Shown here one piece after another: positions 1 through 8,433 of a stretch of 64,000 bases of DNA. This DNA is from UJ101 sp047975265. Its GTDB lineage: Bacteria; Bacteroidota; Bacteroidia; Flavobacteriales; UJ101. Where the stretch lies: contig JBKEDE010000013.1 of assembly GCA_047975265.1 (NCBI GenBank), positions 1-64,000 of the forward strand. The letters are read 5' to 3'. The notes under the pieces are model-generated. The model searched no databases. It was given only the letters and a program-made list of their open reading frames with translations, and had not been told where the DNA came from. Position numbers and translations under genes: made by a program. Each line of letters begins with the position of its first letter. Position 1 is the first letter of the stretch.

Positions 1-221
1 CAATTATAAGAGAGCAATACACCATTGAGACGGATAACGTTTGGCTATTTAATTTTAAACCCGACGATACCAATACCAATGCAGAAGAGTTTGTACTGAG
101 AAATGTTCAGTTGTTTTCCCGTACGGCAAACAAAATATACACTTTGTATCGTATAGAATACGATTTATTGGATAAAACCACCGGAAAAACCTTCCACTGG
201 GTAAGAGAACAATCGCTCTAA
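1..221 (+). CDS. C-terminal end of an unknown protein (5' cut by window edge)
   Basis: An open frame enters from the left edge (first full codon at base 3) and stops with TAA at 219-221. It encodes about 72 residues ending in FHWVREQSL. The visible part is polar and looks like a beta-rich segment (VLRNVQLFSRTANKIYTLYR). No membrane segment or known motif is visible. Its stop overlaps the first base of the ATG of the next gene, a lipoprotein, which suggests translational coupling in one operon with that gene and perhaps the M23 peptidase after it. I do not recognise the family. Confidence 0.6.
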   Translation, partial: IIREQYTIETDNVWLFNFKPDDTNTNAEEFVLRNVQLFSRTANKIYTLYRIEYDLLDKTTGKTFHWVREQSL

Positions 222-1065
222 TGATAAAAAAGATGAAAACACTTAAAAAACTATTTATTTTAACGGCTTTTGTCGGGTTTACAATAAGTTGTGACAGCGA
301 TTCAGGTGGCGGTGGCGAATTAGAAATTTCTGCAAAAAATTTATCCTCTTACGTTCGGTTTTTTCTTTCTTATGATTCAAAAATTGTGGAGGTAACCAGT
401 GCTACTCCGGTGGATTACGACGGTGACGGACTGGCAAGCACCAATATTTTAAACCAAATGAAAACCTGAGTATTGATAAAGATTTATTAAAAGAAGATGA
501 AAAAACCAATATTAGGTTTAATTTAGAGTCGGAATTTCCCAATGTAAAACATTATTATCAAATAAAATATAATGACAGGGAGTTTTCAGAAAAAGAGTTT
601 ATTTCTACTGGAAATCATGTAATAGAAGTAGGAGCTGTTAGAAAAAATACTGGTTATAACACATGGGAACCATTGCTAGGAAAAATTACAGTTACAATTC
701 TTTTTTTAGACGAGTATGAAAACACTATTATAAAAACAGTTGTTTTTAATCAAGTTGAAAAACCAACTATAAATGATTTTTCTGTTACAAAAAATCATTT
801 TGGAATAATAAATTACACAATGTATTATTACGCATTTCAAGTAAAAGGAAACAGTACAACAATTTCTAATATAAAAATATACGATCATAATGGAGCAGTT
901 AAATTTAACCAAGATTATACAGTAACTGATAATAAAGAAGGAAAAATAAACGATTCAGGTTCGGAAACATATTTCAGAAACAATATGGGTAGTCAATATT
1001 GGAAAATAGAAGTTACTGATGCTGTAGGAAATCAAACAGTAGATGTAAAATTTTTACAATGGTAG
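221..1065 (+). pseudogene. Lipoprotein gene broken by an apparent single-base frameshift
   Basis: The frame opening at ATG 221 (or ATG 233) encodes a lipoprotein signal peptide with lipobox-like TISC near residue 24, a DSDSGGGG linker and a calcium-loop-like DYDGDG stretch, then stops at 467-469. A second frame, clean from about 427 to the stop at 1063-1065, continues without an initiator and reads NENLSIDKDLLKEDE onwards to DVKFLQW. One extra A in the CCAAATG run near 455-460 would fuse both into a single protein of about 281 residues. The product would be an exported, probably surface or periplasmic lipoprotein of unknown function. The break may be a true mutation or a sequencing error. No known domain is recognised in the second half. 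Confidence 0.65.
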
Positions 1066-1081
1066 AAATTAATACCCAAGA

Positions 1082-1669
1082 ATGAAATTTTTTTCTTTAA
1101 TACTTATTCTTTCCCTTTGTTTATATTCCTTTTCAAAAGGGGATAATGACAAAATTGTAGCTAAAATTGTAAAAATTATTTCTGCTACTACACAAACAGA
1201 AAAAATTCAATCCGTGTATGATTTAATCGATTGCAATAAGTATAAAAAGGTGATTAACGGGATTCCCGACATCAACCCTTTACACCCGCAGAAAATGAAA
1301 CGTATTTCAAGTTATTACGGCGTGCGTAAACATCCCATCTCCAAAAAATTAAAACAGCACCACGGATTGGATTTAGTGGCCAATCAAGGAGCTAAAATTT
1401 ATGCTCCCGCCAGAGGAAAAGTCATCTTGGTTTCCCGTAAAAATACCGGATACGGTAATGAAATCAAAATACAACATCCTTTTGGTTTTGTAACCCGATT
1501 TGCTCATTTACACCATATCAAAGTCCGCAACGGGCAAAAAGTTACCAAAGGTCAGGTAATCGGTACAGTAGGGACTACCGGATACTCCACCGGACCTCAT
1601 TTGCATTATGAGATTTTTAAAAACGGGCATAGAATTGATCCGCTTAAAATGATTCAGTTGGAGTATTAA
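1082..1669 (+). CDS. Secreted M23 family metallopeptidase (LytM-type)
   Basis: This 195-residue protein has an N-terminal signal peptide (residues 1-19) and a C-terminal M23 peptidase domain (about 75-190). The zinc-binding and catalytic motifs are visible: HHGLD (H93, D97) and GPHLHYE (H173, H175), with the usual GYGN and VGTTGYSTG glycine-rich turns between. M23 enzymes cut peptide cross-links in peptidoglycan or act as LytM-type activators. The short, catalytically complete form suggests a periplasmic endopeptidase. It lies 16 bases after the frameshifted lipoprotein and is probably co-transcribed with it. The start is an ATG directly before the hydrophobic signal. A second M23 protein lies at 32692. 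Confidence 0.9.
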   Translation: MKFFSLILILSLCLYSFSKGDNDKIVAKIVKIISATTQTEKIQSVYDLIDCNKYKKVINGIPDINPLHPQKMKRISSYYGVRKHPISKKLKQHHGLDLVANQGAKIYAPARGKVILVSRKNTGYGNEIKIQHPFGFVTRFAHLHHIKVRNGQKVTKGQVIGTVGTTGYSTGPHLHYEIFKNGHRIDPLKMIQLEY

Positions 1670-1695
1670 AAGGATTCATCCAAATGATTATAAAG

Positions 1696-2361
1696 CTATA
1701 TCATCAACACTAAAAAAGTTGAAATAAGAAGCATTATTAATTTCTGCCAACTTAATCGATGTGCTTTGCTACTGTTTTCAAACAGAATAGTAGTTGAGAT
1801 ATGAATAAAAACGCCCGATACCAATGCTAAAATATAGTAGGAGTATTGATTTAAAACCGTATATTGACTTATTAATGTGCCTAATGGAGTCATGAAAGCA
1901 AATAACAGCATCACGACATAGGCTTTTTTCATGGTATGAAAAACGGAGGTTAAATAAAAATATAAAATGGTCGCCACGGGAATTTTGTGAATGGCAATAG
2001 CCGCTATCATATTTTTATGATCATGTGCTTCTCCCAAAGGCATTCCTTCTAAAAATGCATGTATCATCAAACCAAAAACAATAGAAGCTGAAATTTTTTG
2101 ATTATGGTGTACATGCCCGTGTTCTACTCCTTTTGAAAAACTTTCCAAAATCATCTGAATTATAATTCCAACAACAACAAATACCCACACAGATTCATCT
2201 GCTTTCTGATACAGTAAAGGAAGGTTATGAAGGAAGGTTGCACATAACAAGTAAGCCCCGCTAAACATTAACAACCAATCGGTTATTTTGTTGTTGTTTT
2301 TAAAAAAACGAGCCAGCAGAACACCTAATAATACTGCAAAAATTAAAATAACATAAACCAT
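1696..2361 (-). CDS. ZIP family divalent metal transporter
   Basis: A 221-residue polytopic membrane protein with about seven or eight hydrophobic segments. It has a His-rich stretch between helices (VEHGHVHHN, about residues 79-87) and the ZIP helix signatures GLMIHAFLEGMPLG and AIAIHKIPV, whose His, Glu and Pro residues line the metal path in ZIP and ZupT transporters. It should import zinc, iron or similar divalent ions across the inner membrane; specificity cannot be read from sequence. It is shorter than E. coli ZupT (257 aa), in line with compact bacterial members. It is convergent with the M23 gene and lies downstream of gyrB but beyond a terminator. Confidence 0.88.
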   Translation of the reverse strand: MVYVILIFAVLLGVLLARFFKNNNKITDWLLMFSGAYLLCATFLHNLPLLYQKADESVWVFVVVGIIIQMILESFSKGVEHGHVHHNQKISASIVFGLMIHAFLEGMPLGEAHDHKNMIAAIAIHKIPVATILYFYLTSVFHTMKKAYVVMLLFAFMTPLGTLISQYTVLNQYSYYILALVSGVFIHISTTILFENSSKAHRLSWQKLIMLLISTFLVLMI

Positions 2362-2374
2362 AAGCTGATTGTAG

Positions 2375-2411
2375 ATAAAAAACGCTCAGTTCAAAATAGG
2401 AAAAGAGCGTT
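2375..2411 (-). terminator. Rho-independent terminator after gyrB
   Basis: Perfect 7-bp arms AACGCTC (2381-2387) and GAGCGTT (2405-2411). Read on the minus strand the hairpin is followed by a T run (complement of the A run at 2375-2380). It lies 25 bases past the gyrB stop, so it should end gyrB transcription before the ZIP gene. Confidence 0.75.
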
Positions 2412-2436
2412 GTACCTACCGGTTGTTTAAATTGTA

Positions 2437-4383
2437 TTAAATATCGATATTGGCATAAATAGCATTTTTTTCGATAAATTCTCTACGAGGCGGTACTTCA
2501 TCGCCCATCAACATAGAAAAAACACGATCCGCTTCCGTACCGTTTTCAATCGTTACCCGCCGAAGTGTACGATGTTCAGGATTTAAAGTTGTTTCCCATA
2601 ATTGTTCTGCATTCATTTCTCCAAGCCCCTTATATCGCTGAATATTTGCTCCTTTACCTTCTCCGTTTGTCAACTCATTGACAATTTGGTCTCGCTGCTC
2701 ATCACTCCAAGCATAAACCTGTTTGGTTCCTTTTTTTACCAAATATAATGGTGGCTGAGCAATATAAACATGTCCGGATTCAACCAATTCTCTCATATAA
2801 CGGAAAAAGAACGTTAAAATCAACGTTGAAATATGGCTTCCGTCAACATCCGCATCACACATAATGATGATTTTTTTATAACGCAGCTTTTCTAAATTCA
2901 AAGCTTTACTATCTTCTTCCGTACCAATGGTAACCCCTAAAGCAGTAAAAATATTTCGGATTTCTTCATTTTCAAATACCTTATGCTGCATGGCTTTTTC
3001 TACGTTTAAAATTTTACCACGAAGAGGTAGAATTGCCTGATATTCACGTTCGCGTCCTTGTTTAGCCGTACCACCTGCCGAATCTCCTTCGACAAGGAAT
3101 AATTCACAAATTTCAGGGTCAGAAGAAGCACAATCTGCTAATTTTCCCGGTAATCCACCGCCTACCATCGGAGATTTTCGCTGTACCATTTCGCGTGCTT
3201 TGGTAGCCGCATGGCGTGCTTGAGCTGCCAAAATTACTTTTTGAACAATGGTTTTGGCATCATCGGGATGCTCTTCCAAATAATTGGTTAGCATTTCTGT
3301 AACTGCTTGAGAAACAGAAGCAGAAACCTCTCGATTACCCAACTTAGTTTTAGTTTGTCCTTCAAATTGCGGTTCGGATACTTTAACCGATACAATGGCG
3401 GTCAATCCTTCCCGAAAATCATCTCCTGCAATTTCAAATTTTAATTTATCCAACATTCCTGAGTTGTCGGCATATTTTTTTAAGGTATGCGTCAAGCCTC
3501 GTCGGAAACCGGATAAATGAGTTCCTCCTTCGTGCGTATTGATATTATTTACGTATGAATGGATATTTTCTGAATACGAAGTGTTGTATAATAAAGCAAC
3601 TTCTACAGGAATTTCATTTTTTTCTCCTTCAAAATGAACTACTTTTTGAATCAAAGGTTCGCGTGTTTCATCTAAAAAACGAACAAATTCTATTAAGCCT
3701 TCTTCTGATTGGAATGTTTCTGAAATAAAATTTCCTTCTTCATCTTTATTTCGTCTATCAGTAATCGAAATGGTAATTCCTTTGTTTAGAAAAGCCAACT
3801 CTCGCATACGAGAAGCTAATGTATCGTAATTGTACTCAATAGTTTGAGTAAAAATAGAATTATCAGGCCAAAAGGTTACTTCTGTTCCTTTTTTGTCAGA
3901 ATCGCCTATTGTTTTTACAGGATATTCTGCTTTTCCTCGTTTGTATTCTTGTTGCCATATTTTCCCTTCACGGTAAACTGTGGCTCTTAAATCATTTGAT
4001 AAGGCGTTTACACAAGACACACCCACTCCGTGAAGTCCTCCTGAAACTTTATAAGAATCTTTATCAAACTTTCCTCCTGCACCAATTTTAGTCATCACAA
4101 CTTCGAGAGCAGAAACCCCTTCTTTTTTGTGCATTCCTACAGGAATTCCGCGTCCATTATCGGTTACAGTAATGGAGTTGTCTTCATTAATGATAACAGC
4201 GATGGTATTACAATAGCCTGCCATGGCTTCATCAATCGAATTATCGACCACTTCATATACTAAATGGTGCAAGCCTCTCGGACCTACATCACCAATATAC
4301 ATTGACGGACGCATTCTTACATGTTCAATTCCTTCTAAGGCTTGGATACTATCTGCTGAATAATTATTTTGCTGATCACTCAT
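2437..4383 (-). CDS. gyrB: DNA gyrase subunit B
   Basis: A 648-residue protein matching GyrB along its whole length. The GHKL ATPase domain shows EVVDNSIDEA (44-53), DNGRGIP (75-81) and GGLHGVG (115-121). The transducer domain follows, then the TOPRIM domain with EGDSAGG (432-438) and DADVDGSHI near residue 510. The conserved C-terminal QRYKGLGEMN is present. Together with GyrA it introduces negative supercoils using ATP. Gyrase rather than ParE is preferred because of the overall length and the QRYKGLGEMN context; gyrA is not in the window. The ATG start is unambiguous. A TAnnTTTG-type box on the minus strand (4450-4457) lies upstream. Confidence 0.97.
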   Translation of the reverse strand: MSDQQNNYSADSIQALEGIEHVRMRPSMYIGDVGPRGLHHLVYEVVDNSIDEAMAGYCNTIAVIINEDNSITVTDNGRGIPVGMHKKEGVSALEVVMTKIGAGGKFDKDSYKVSGGLHGVGVSCVNALSNDLRATVYREGKIWQQEYKRGKAEYPVKTIGDSDKKGTEVTFWPDNSIFTQTIEYNYDTLASRMRELAFLNKGITISITDRRNKDEEGNFISETFQSEEGLIEFVRFLDETREPLIQKVVHFEGEKNEIPVEVALLYNTSYSENIHSYVNNINTHEGGTHLSGFRRGLTHTLKKYADNSGMLDKLKFEIAGDDFREGLTAIVSVKVSEPQFEGQTKTKLGNREVSASVSQAVTEMLTNYLEEHPDDAKTIVQKVILAAQARHAATKAREMVQRKSPMVGGGLPGKLADCASSDPEICELFLVEGDSAGGTAKQGREREYQAILPLRGKILNVEKAMQHKVFENEEIRNIFTALGVTIGTEEDSKALNLEKLRYKKIIIMCDADVDGSHISTLILTFFFRYMRELVESGHVYIAQPPLYLVKKGTKQVYAWSDEQRDQIVNELTNGEGKGANIQRYKGLGEMNAEQLWETTLNPEHRTLRRVTIENGTEADRVFSMLMGDEVPPRREFIEKNAIYANIDI

Positions 4384-4499
4384 TGTTATGATTTATCAAT
4401 TTTTTTGTTACAAATTTTACTTACTATATTTCGTTCTTCTACAAGCACACAAATATACGATTTTTTTATGAGTTAAAAGTATTATAAGTTATATGATTT

Positions 4500-5870
4500 T
4501 TACCCTTTAACACCTTCCGGATTATACCCCAAATAAGGCACTTTCTTTTCTTTGAATGAAATACCGTAATTTTCCAATTCTTTAAGAATCGGTTGGTAGA
4601 CCTCTTTTTTTATAGGCAATTGAACTCCGGATGTTGTAATTTTTTTGTTAAGAATTTTCAAAGTGGCAATTGCTACCGGAAGCCCGACTGTTTTTGCCAT
4701 AGCTGTATACGTTTGATCATCTCCTTCAATAACCATACCGGATTCTACCTGGTGTTTTGCTCCATTTAATTCATACCCAAATTTGTGCAACATCACAATC
4801 ATATCTTTGTCATGAGGATTTAAAGACCATTTTTCAGTAAGTATTTTTTGTAAGATTTGGGCAGGGGTTGCCTCTTTCAAACCAATTTTTTTATGGGAAT
4901 TGAACAAATCCAATTCTTTAAGTTTTTCCCAAAGTGTATCACCCTGATCTATTTTTAGATAAGAACGTAACTTTAATTCCACAGAATCATTAGGATTATA
5001 TGCTAAAAAAGAATTAATAAAATCTCGGTAACTCATGTTTTCAGACCCCTCCATAATGTACGTGTCATCTGTCATCCCCAATTGTACAAAAACATTCCAG
5101 GCTCTTGAAAACCCAACTCTTCGAATCGTTCCTCGATACAAAGTAGGAATATCATGCAAGCCATATACGGTACGGTATTTTAAAGAATCACGATTAGCAT
5201 AACCTTCAAACTTTCCGTGTCCGTCTATATCTAAAATTTCCGTTCTTCGGAATAATTTGTGGTAAGGGATGTATTTGTACTTTCCTTCCTGAATGAATTT
5301 AGCACTTCCACCTTGTCCTGCCAAAACGACATTTCGAGGATTCCAAGTAAATTTGTAATTCCATAAATTATCATCGCTTTCAGGAGCAACCAATCCTCCG
5401 GTAAAAGACTCAAATAATAACATTTTTCCTCCTTTGTCGCGAATTTTATCCAACACTTTCATTGCACTCATATGATCAATCCCCGGATCTAAACCTACTT
5501 CATTCATAAAAACCAATCCTTTTAATTTTACTTGTTCATCCAAAGCTTTCATCTCATCTGAAATATACGACGCCGTAACCATGTTTTTATGATACGTTAC
5601 ACAATCTTTCGCGACTTCAATATGCAAATGTGCCGGAAGCATTGAAACTACAATATCTGCATTCTGAATAGCTTTTTTACGGTTTTTTTGATCAAAAACA
5701 TCTAATAAAATAGCTTGAGCATTTGGATGATTTCCTGCTTTTTTTTGAGCACTTTCTAAAGAAGAGTCACCTATTATTATTTTCAAATTCTCCGTTTCTG
5801 ACTGGTTTAACAAATATTGAATTAAAGAAGATGATGAACGACCCGCTCCTATAATCAGTACTTTTCTCAT
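4500..5870 (-). CDS. Saccharopine dehydrogenase-like oxidoreductase
   Basis: Starting at the ATG at 5870 the protein has 456 residues and opens directly with a Rossmann strand and nucleotide loop, VLIIGAGRSSSSL. A longer frame begins only with a TTG and adds 17 unconserved residues, so the ATG was chosen. The fold follows the LYS9/saccharopine reductase family: NAD(P)-binding N-terminus, then a central substrate domain with the conserved NEVGLDPGIDHM stretch. Family members form or cleave saccharopine in lysine metabolism; other relatives act on carboxyspermidine or related substrates, so the exact reaction is not fixed here. No lysine genes sit beside it. It is monocistronic by layout. Confidence 0.85.
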   Translation of the reverse strand: MRKVLIIGAGRSSSSLIQYLLNQSETENLKIIIGDSSLESAQKKAGNHPNAQAILLDVFDQKNRKKAIQNADIVVSMLPAHLHIEVAKDCVTYHKNMVTASYISDEMKALDEQVKLKGLVFMNEVGLDPGIDHMSAMKVLDKIRDKGGKMLLFESFTGGLVAPESDDNLWNYKFTWNPRNVVLAGQGGSAKFIQEGKYKYIPYHKLFRRTEILDIDGHGKFEGYANRDSLKYRTVYGLHDIPTLYRGTIRRVGFSRAWNVFVQLGMTDDTYIMEGSENMSYRDFINSFLAYNPNDSVELKLRSYLKIDQGDTLWEKLKELDLFNSHKKIGLKEATPAQILQKILTEKWSLNPHDKDMIVMLHKFGYELNGAKHQVESGMVIEGDDQTYTAMAKTVGLPVAIATLKILNKKITTSGVQLPIKKEVYQPILKELENYGISFKEKKVPYLGYNPEGVKG

Positions 5871-5986
5871 ATATTGTAAAGCATAAATAAATTCACAACA
5901 TCTAAGGTAAAAATTATTCAACTCTTAATCAAATTTATTTTGGAACGTTTTTTGATTTATTTCAATTGAATCAATCATAAATTCAA

Positions 5987-6322
5987 ATGAAAACAAACAA
6001 ACAAAAACAAATCTTGACGGATTACGCTAATCGTGCAAAAGAAGATCCGAGCTTCTTTGCAAAGGTGCAGACTTTTTTTAAAATGGTAAAAGCCCATTTT
6101 GATGGTACTTTTAAAATAAAATCATCGGTCATGTTAATCATCATAGGAGCTGTTATCTATACTATTGTGCCTATTGACTTTGATTTTATTCCTGTTTTAG
6201 GATGGTTGGATGATATTACCATTATAGGATATGCTTTAACACAATTAAATAAAGAAATAGACCGTTTTATGAAAACGCCTTATACCAAAGAAGGTGTCAT
6301 GGTGGTTGTAAATGAAGAGTAA
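5987..6322 (+). CDS. DUF1232 (YkvA-like) small membrane protein
   Basis: A 111-residue protein with a basic, polar N-terminus and a hydrophobic segment (about residues 46-63) followed by the family signature DFIPVLGWLDDITIIGYAL. This is the DUF1232 motif (P-x-D-x-I-P-x-x-G-x-x-D-D). The domain is widespread in bacteria, predicted membrane-associated, and has no settled function. It lies divergently from the saccharopine dehydrogenase-like gene and 48 bases upstream of miaA. miaA seems to have its own promoter. Confidence 0.85.
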   Translation: MKTNKQKQILTDYANRAKEDPSFFAKVQTFFKMVKAHFDGTFKIKSSVMLIIIGAVIYTIVPIDFDFIPVLGWLDDITIIGYALTQLNKEIDRFMKTPYTKEGVMVVVNEE

Positions 6323-6329
6323 AATATAC

Positions 6330-6360
6330 TTTGAGAGTTTAAAAACAATGATTAATTTTG
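6330..6360 (+). promoter_or_regulatory. Bacteroidota-type promoter for miaA
   Basis: TTTG at 6330-6333 and TAATTTTG at 6353-6360 match the -33 (TTTG) and -7 (TAnnTTTG) elements used by the Bacteroidota primary sigma factor, with a 19-base spacer. The miaA ATG follows 10 bases after the -7 box, which implies a very short or absent leader. This is the best promoter match in the window. Confidence 0.65.
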
Positions 6361-6370
6361 TTTTCATTCC

Positions 6371-7273
6371 ATGAATATGCAAAAAACGTTAGTCAGTATA
6401 TGTGGACCAACGGCTGTTGGGAAAACGGCTCTTTCCATTTATTTGGCAAAAGAATTTAATACCGAAATTATTTCTTGTGATTCCAGGCAGTTTTTCAAAG
6501 AATTACAAATAGGAGTTGCTCCACCTGATAAAAAAGAATTAAAAGAAGTTCCTCATCATTTTATTCAGCATCTTTCTATTTTTGAACCGTATAGCGTTGG
6601 TGATTATGAACGAGATGCTTTAAAAAAACTAACCGCCCTTTTTCAAAAATACAATACCGTTATGATGGTAGGTGGCTCAGGGCTTTACGAAAAAGCCGTT
6701 ACGGAAGGATTGGATGATTTTCCGGAAGTAGATTCTGCCATTCGGGATCGGTTAAATCTTCAGTTTAAAGAAGAAGGCATAGAGCCTTTACAACAGCTTT
6801 TAAAAGAAAAAGACCCTGTTTTTTTTAACAAAATGGACCTTCAAAATCATCAACGATTGATAAGGGCTTTGGAAATTTGTATAGAAACCGGTAAACCCTA
6901 TTCTTCTTTTAGAAAAAATCACTTGAAAAATCGCCCTTTCAATACAATTAAAATAGGGCTGGATTTGAATCGTGCAGTTTTATATGAAAACATTCATTTA
7001 CGTGTTGATAAAATGATGGAAAAAGGCTTGCTAAACGAAGCTGAAAGACTATATCCTCATAAAGAATTGAATGCTTTACAAACCGTAGGTTATCGTGAAT
7101 TTTTTAGATTTTTCAATCATGAAATCGACTTGGATTTTGCCATTGAAGAAGTTAAAAAAAATACACGGCGTTTTGCCAAAAGACAATTAACGTGGTTCAG
7201 AAGAGATTCAAAAATAAAATGGTTTGAACCTGATAAAGTAAATGAAATATCAACCTATATAAAATCGCTTTAA
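6371..7273 (+). CDS. miaA: tRNA dimethylallyltransferase
   Basis: A 300-residue protein of normal length for MiaA, which transfers a dimethylallyl group to the N6 of A37 in tRNAs that read codons starting with U. The P-loop GPTAVGKT lies at residues 13-20. The DSRQFFKEL stretch (DSxQ motif) and the GGSGLY loop, both part of the substrate site, follow. The C-terminal LxTVGYRE and FAKRQLTWFR motifs are present. Two in-frame ATGs (6371 and 6377) are possible; the first is given. It is flanked by a strong candidate promoter and is convergent with the lipoprotein gene at 7311. Confidence 0.96.
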   Translation: MNMQKTLVSICGPTAVGKTALSIYLAKEFNTEIISCDSRQFFKELQIGVAPPDKKELKEVPHHFIQHLSIFEPYSVGDYERDALKKLTALFQKYNTVMMVGGSGLYEKAVTEGLDDFPEVDSAIRDRLNLQFKEEGIEPLQQLLKEKDPVFFNKMDLQNHQRLIRALEICIETGKPYSSFRKNHLKNRPFNTIKIGLDLNRAVLYENIHLRVDKMMEKGLLNEAERLYPHKELNALQTVGYREFFRFFNHEIDLDFAIEEVKKNTRRFAKRQLTWFRRDSKIKWFEPDKVNEISTYIKSL

Positions 7274-7310
7274 AAATATATTTTTATATAAATTTTCTAA
7301 TCCAAAGAAT

Positions 7311-7865
7311 CTATTGTATAGTATAAAGATTTGATTTTCCGGAAAATGAACCGTTTCCGGTTGTTCCCGGAGAAAAATCAGTATCTGAAAAACTGATGGC
7401 TATTTCGTGGTTTAAACAACTGTCAAAATTTGAAAAGGTAACCGTCATTTCACTTACATCAATTCTTCCAATCGTTCCTCCCGGCGTGTAATCATAAAAA
7501 GTTTCTACATCAGAAATGGTTTTTACAGAATTATTTAATGAAAAGAGTCCATCGGGAATATCTTCAGGAGTGGTAATTCTAAATTTCAGGAAATATCCGT
7601 CTTGAACTTGAGACGTGTTTTCTATATCATAATTTGAATAAATAAACTGATAAACGAAATTTCCGTTATTATCCTTTCCTTCTCTATCCATATAAGAATA
7701 CTTTAAATTATTATACGGATATGTGTTGGAGTCAGAACCTTCAATAGTCATACCGCCTTGATTTATTACTTCCGGACAAGGCGTTACGCCGTTATCGTCA
7801 TCATTACTGCATGATATCATGAATAATAAGGTGCCTAAAATGAATGTTATTTTCTTAAACTTCAT
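7311..7865 (-). CDS. Hypothetical lipoprotein
   Basis: A 184-residue protein with a short basic-hydrophobic signal peptide ending in a lipobox (FMISC, Cys at about residue 19), then an acidic SNDDDNG linker. That combination resembles the surface-export signal of Bacteroidota lipoproteins (acidic residues shortly after the Cys). The rest is a polar, Tyr- and Asp-rich, probably beta-sandwich domain with no motif I recognise. It is monocistronic and convergent with miaA. Confidence 0.7.
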   Translation of the reverse strand: MKFKKITFILGTLLFMISCSNDDDNGVTPCPEVINQGGMTIEGSDSNTYPYNNLKYSYMDREGKDNNGNFVYQFIYSNYDIENTSQVQDGYFLKFRITTPEDIPDGLFSLNNSVKTISDVETFYDYTPGGTIGRIDVSEMTVTFSNFDSCLNHEIAISFSDTDFSPGTTGNGSFSGKSNLYTIQ

Positions 7866-7948
7866 AATGTAGATTATTATTAGTGATACAAAAGTACGTA
7901 ATAATCTTAATTAAAAGTTATATATTAGCAATCATTTACTAAAAAAGT

Positions 7949-8371
7949 ATGTTAAGAAATATAATTGGTATCATTGTGGGGTTAATGGTTGCTTCATTGT
8001 TTTTAACAGCAATTCTTTTTATCGGGTGGTCTTTGTATCCTTTACCAGATCGAGTAGAATTTTTACGCCCTGAAACGTATAAACATTTGGATCGCAATAT
8101 TTACCCCGGAACCTATATTTTTGAAATATTATCGTACATCATCAGTACTTTTTTTGGAGGAATGGCTGTCGCATTGGTTGTAAAACTTGCCAAACCGGCT
8201 TATGCAACACTTATCGGAATTATTTTCTTTTTTTCGGTATTGGCTAAGTTTATCCTCATTCCCCACCCGACATGGTTTAATATTGTCGCTGTTTTACCCA
8301 TTCTCCCTATGGGATATTTTGGAGGAAAATTGGTGGATAGCATAACAAAACGTGATAAGGAAAACACTTAG
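7949..8371 (+). CDS. Hypothetical four-helix membrane protein
   Basis: A 140-residue protein with four clear hydrophobic segments at about 5-28, 48-68, 75-93 and 99-120, joined by short loops, the first containing SLYPLPDRVEF. The C-terminus is charged (DSITKRDKENT). No conserved catalytic motif is visible and I do not recognise the family. It lies 62 bases before the Na/Pi cotransporter gene on the same strand but a -7-like box between them suggests separate promoters. Confidence 0.65.
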   Translation: MLRNIIGIIVGLMVASLFLTAILFIGWSLYPLPDRVEFLRPETYKHLDRNIYPGTYIFEILSYIISTFFGGMAVALVVKLAKPAYATLIGIIFFFSVLAKFILIPHPTWFNIVAVLPILPMGYFGGKLVDSITKRDKENT

Positions 8372-8433
8372 TTATTATTCATTTAAACTTATCTTAACAT
8401 TAAACCTTTAAATTTGTCCCCCAACTTGATTGT

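Noticed and set aside
7270..7295. AT-rich palindrome after miaA
   Set aside because: Too AT-rich and too short to call a terminator with confidence.
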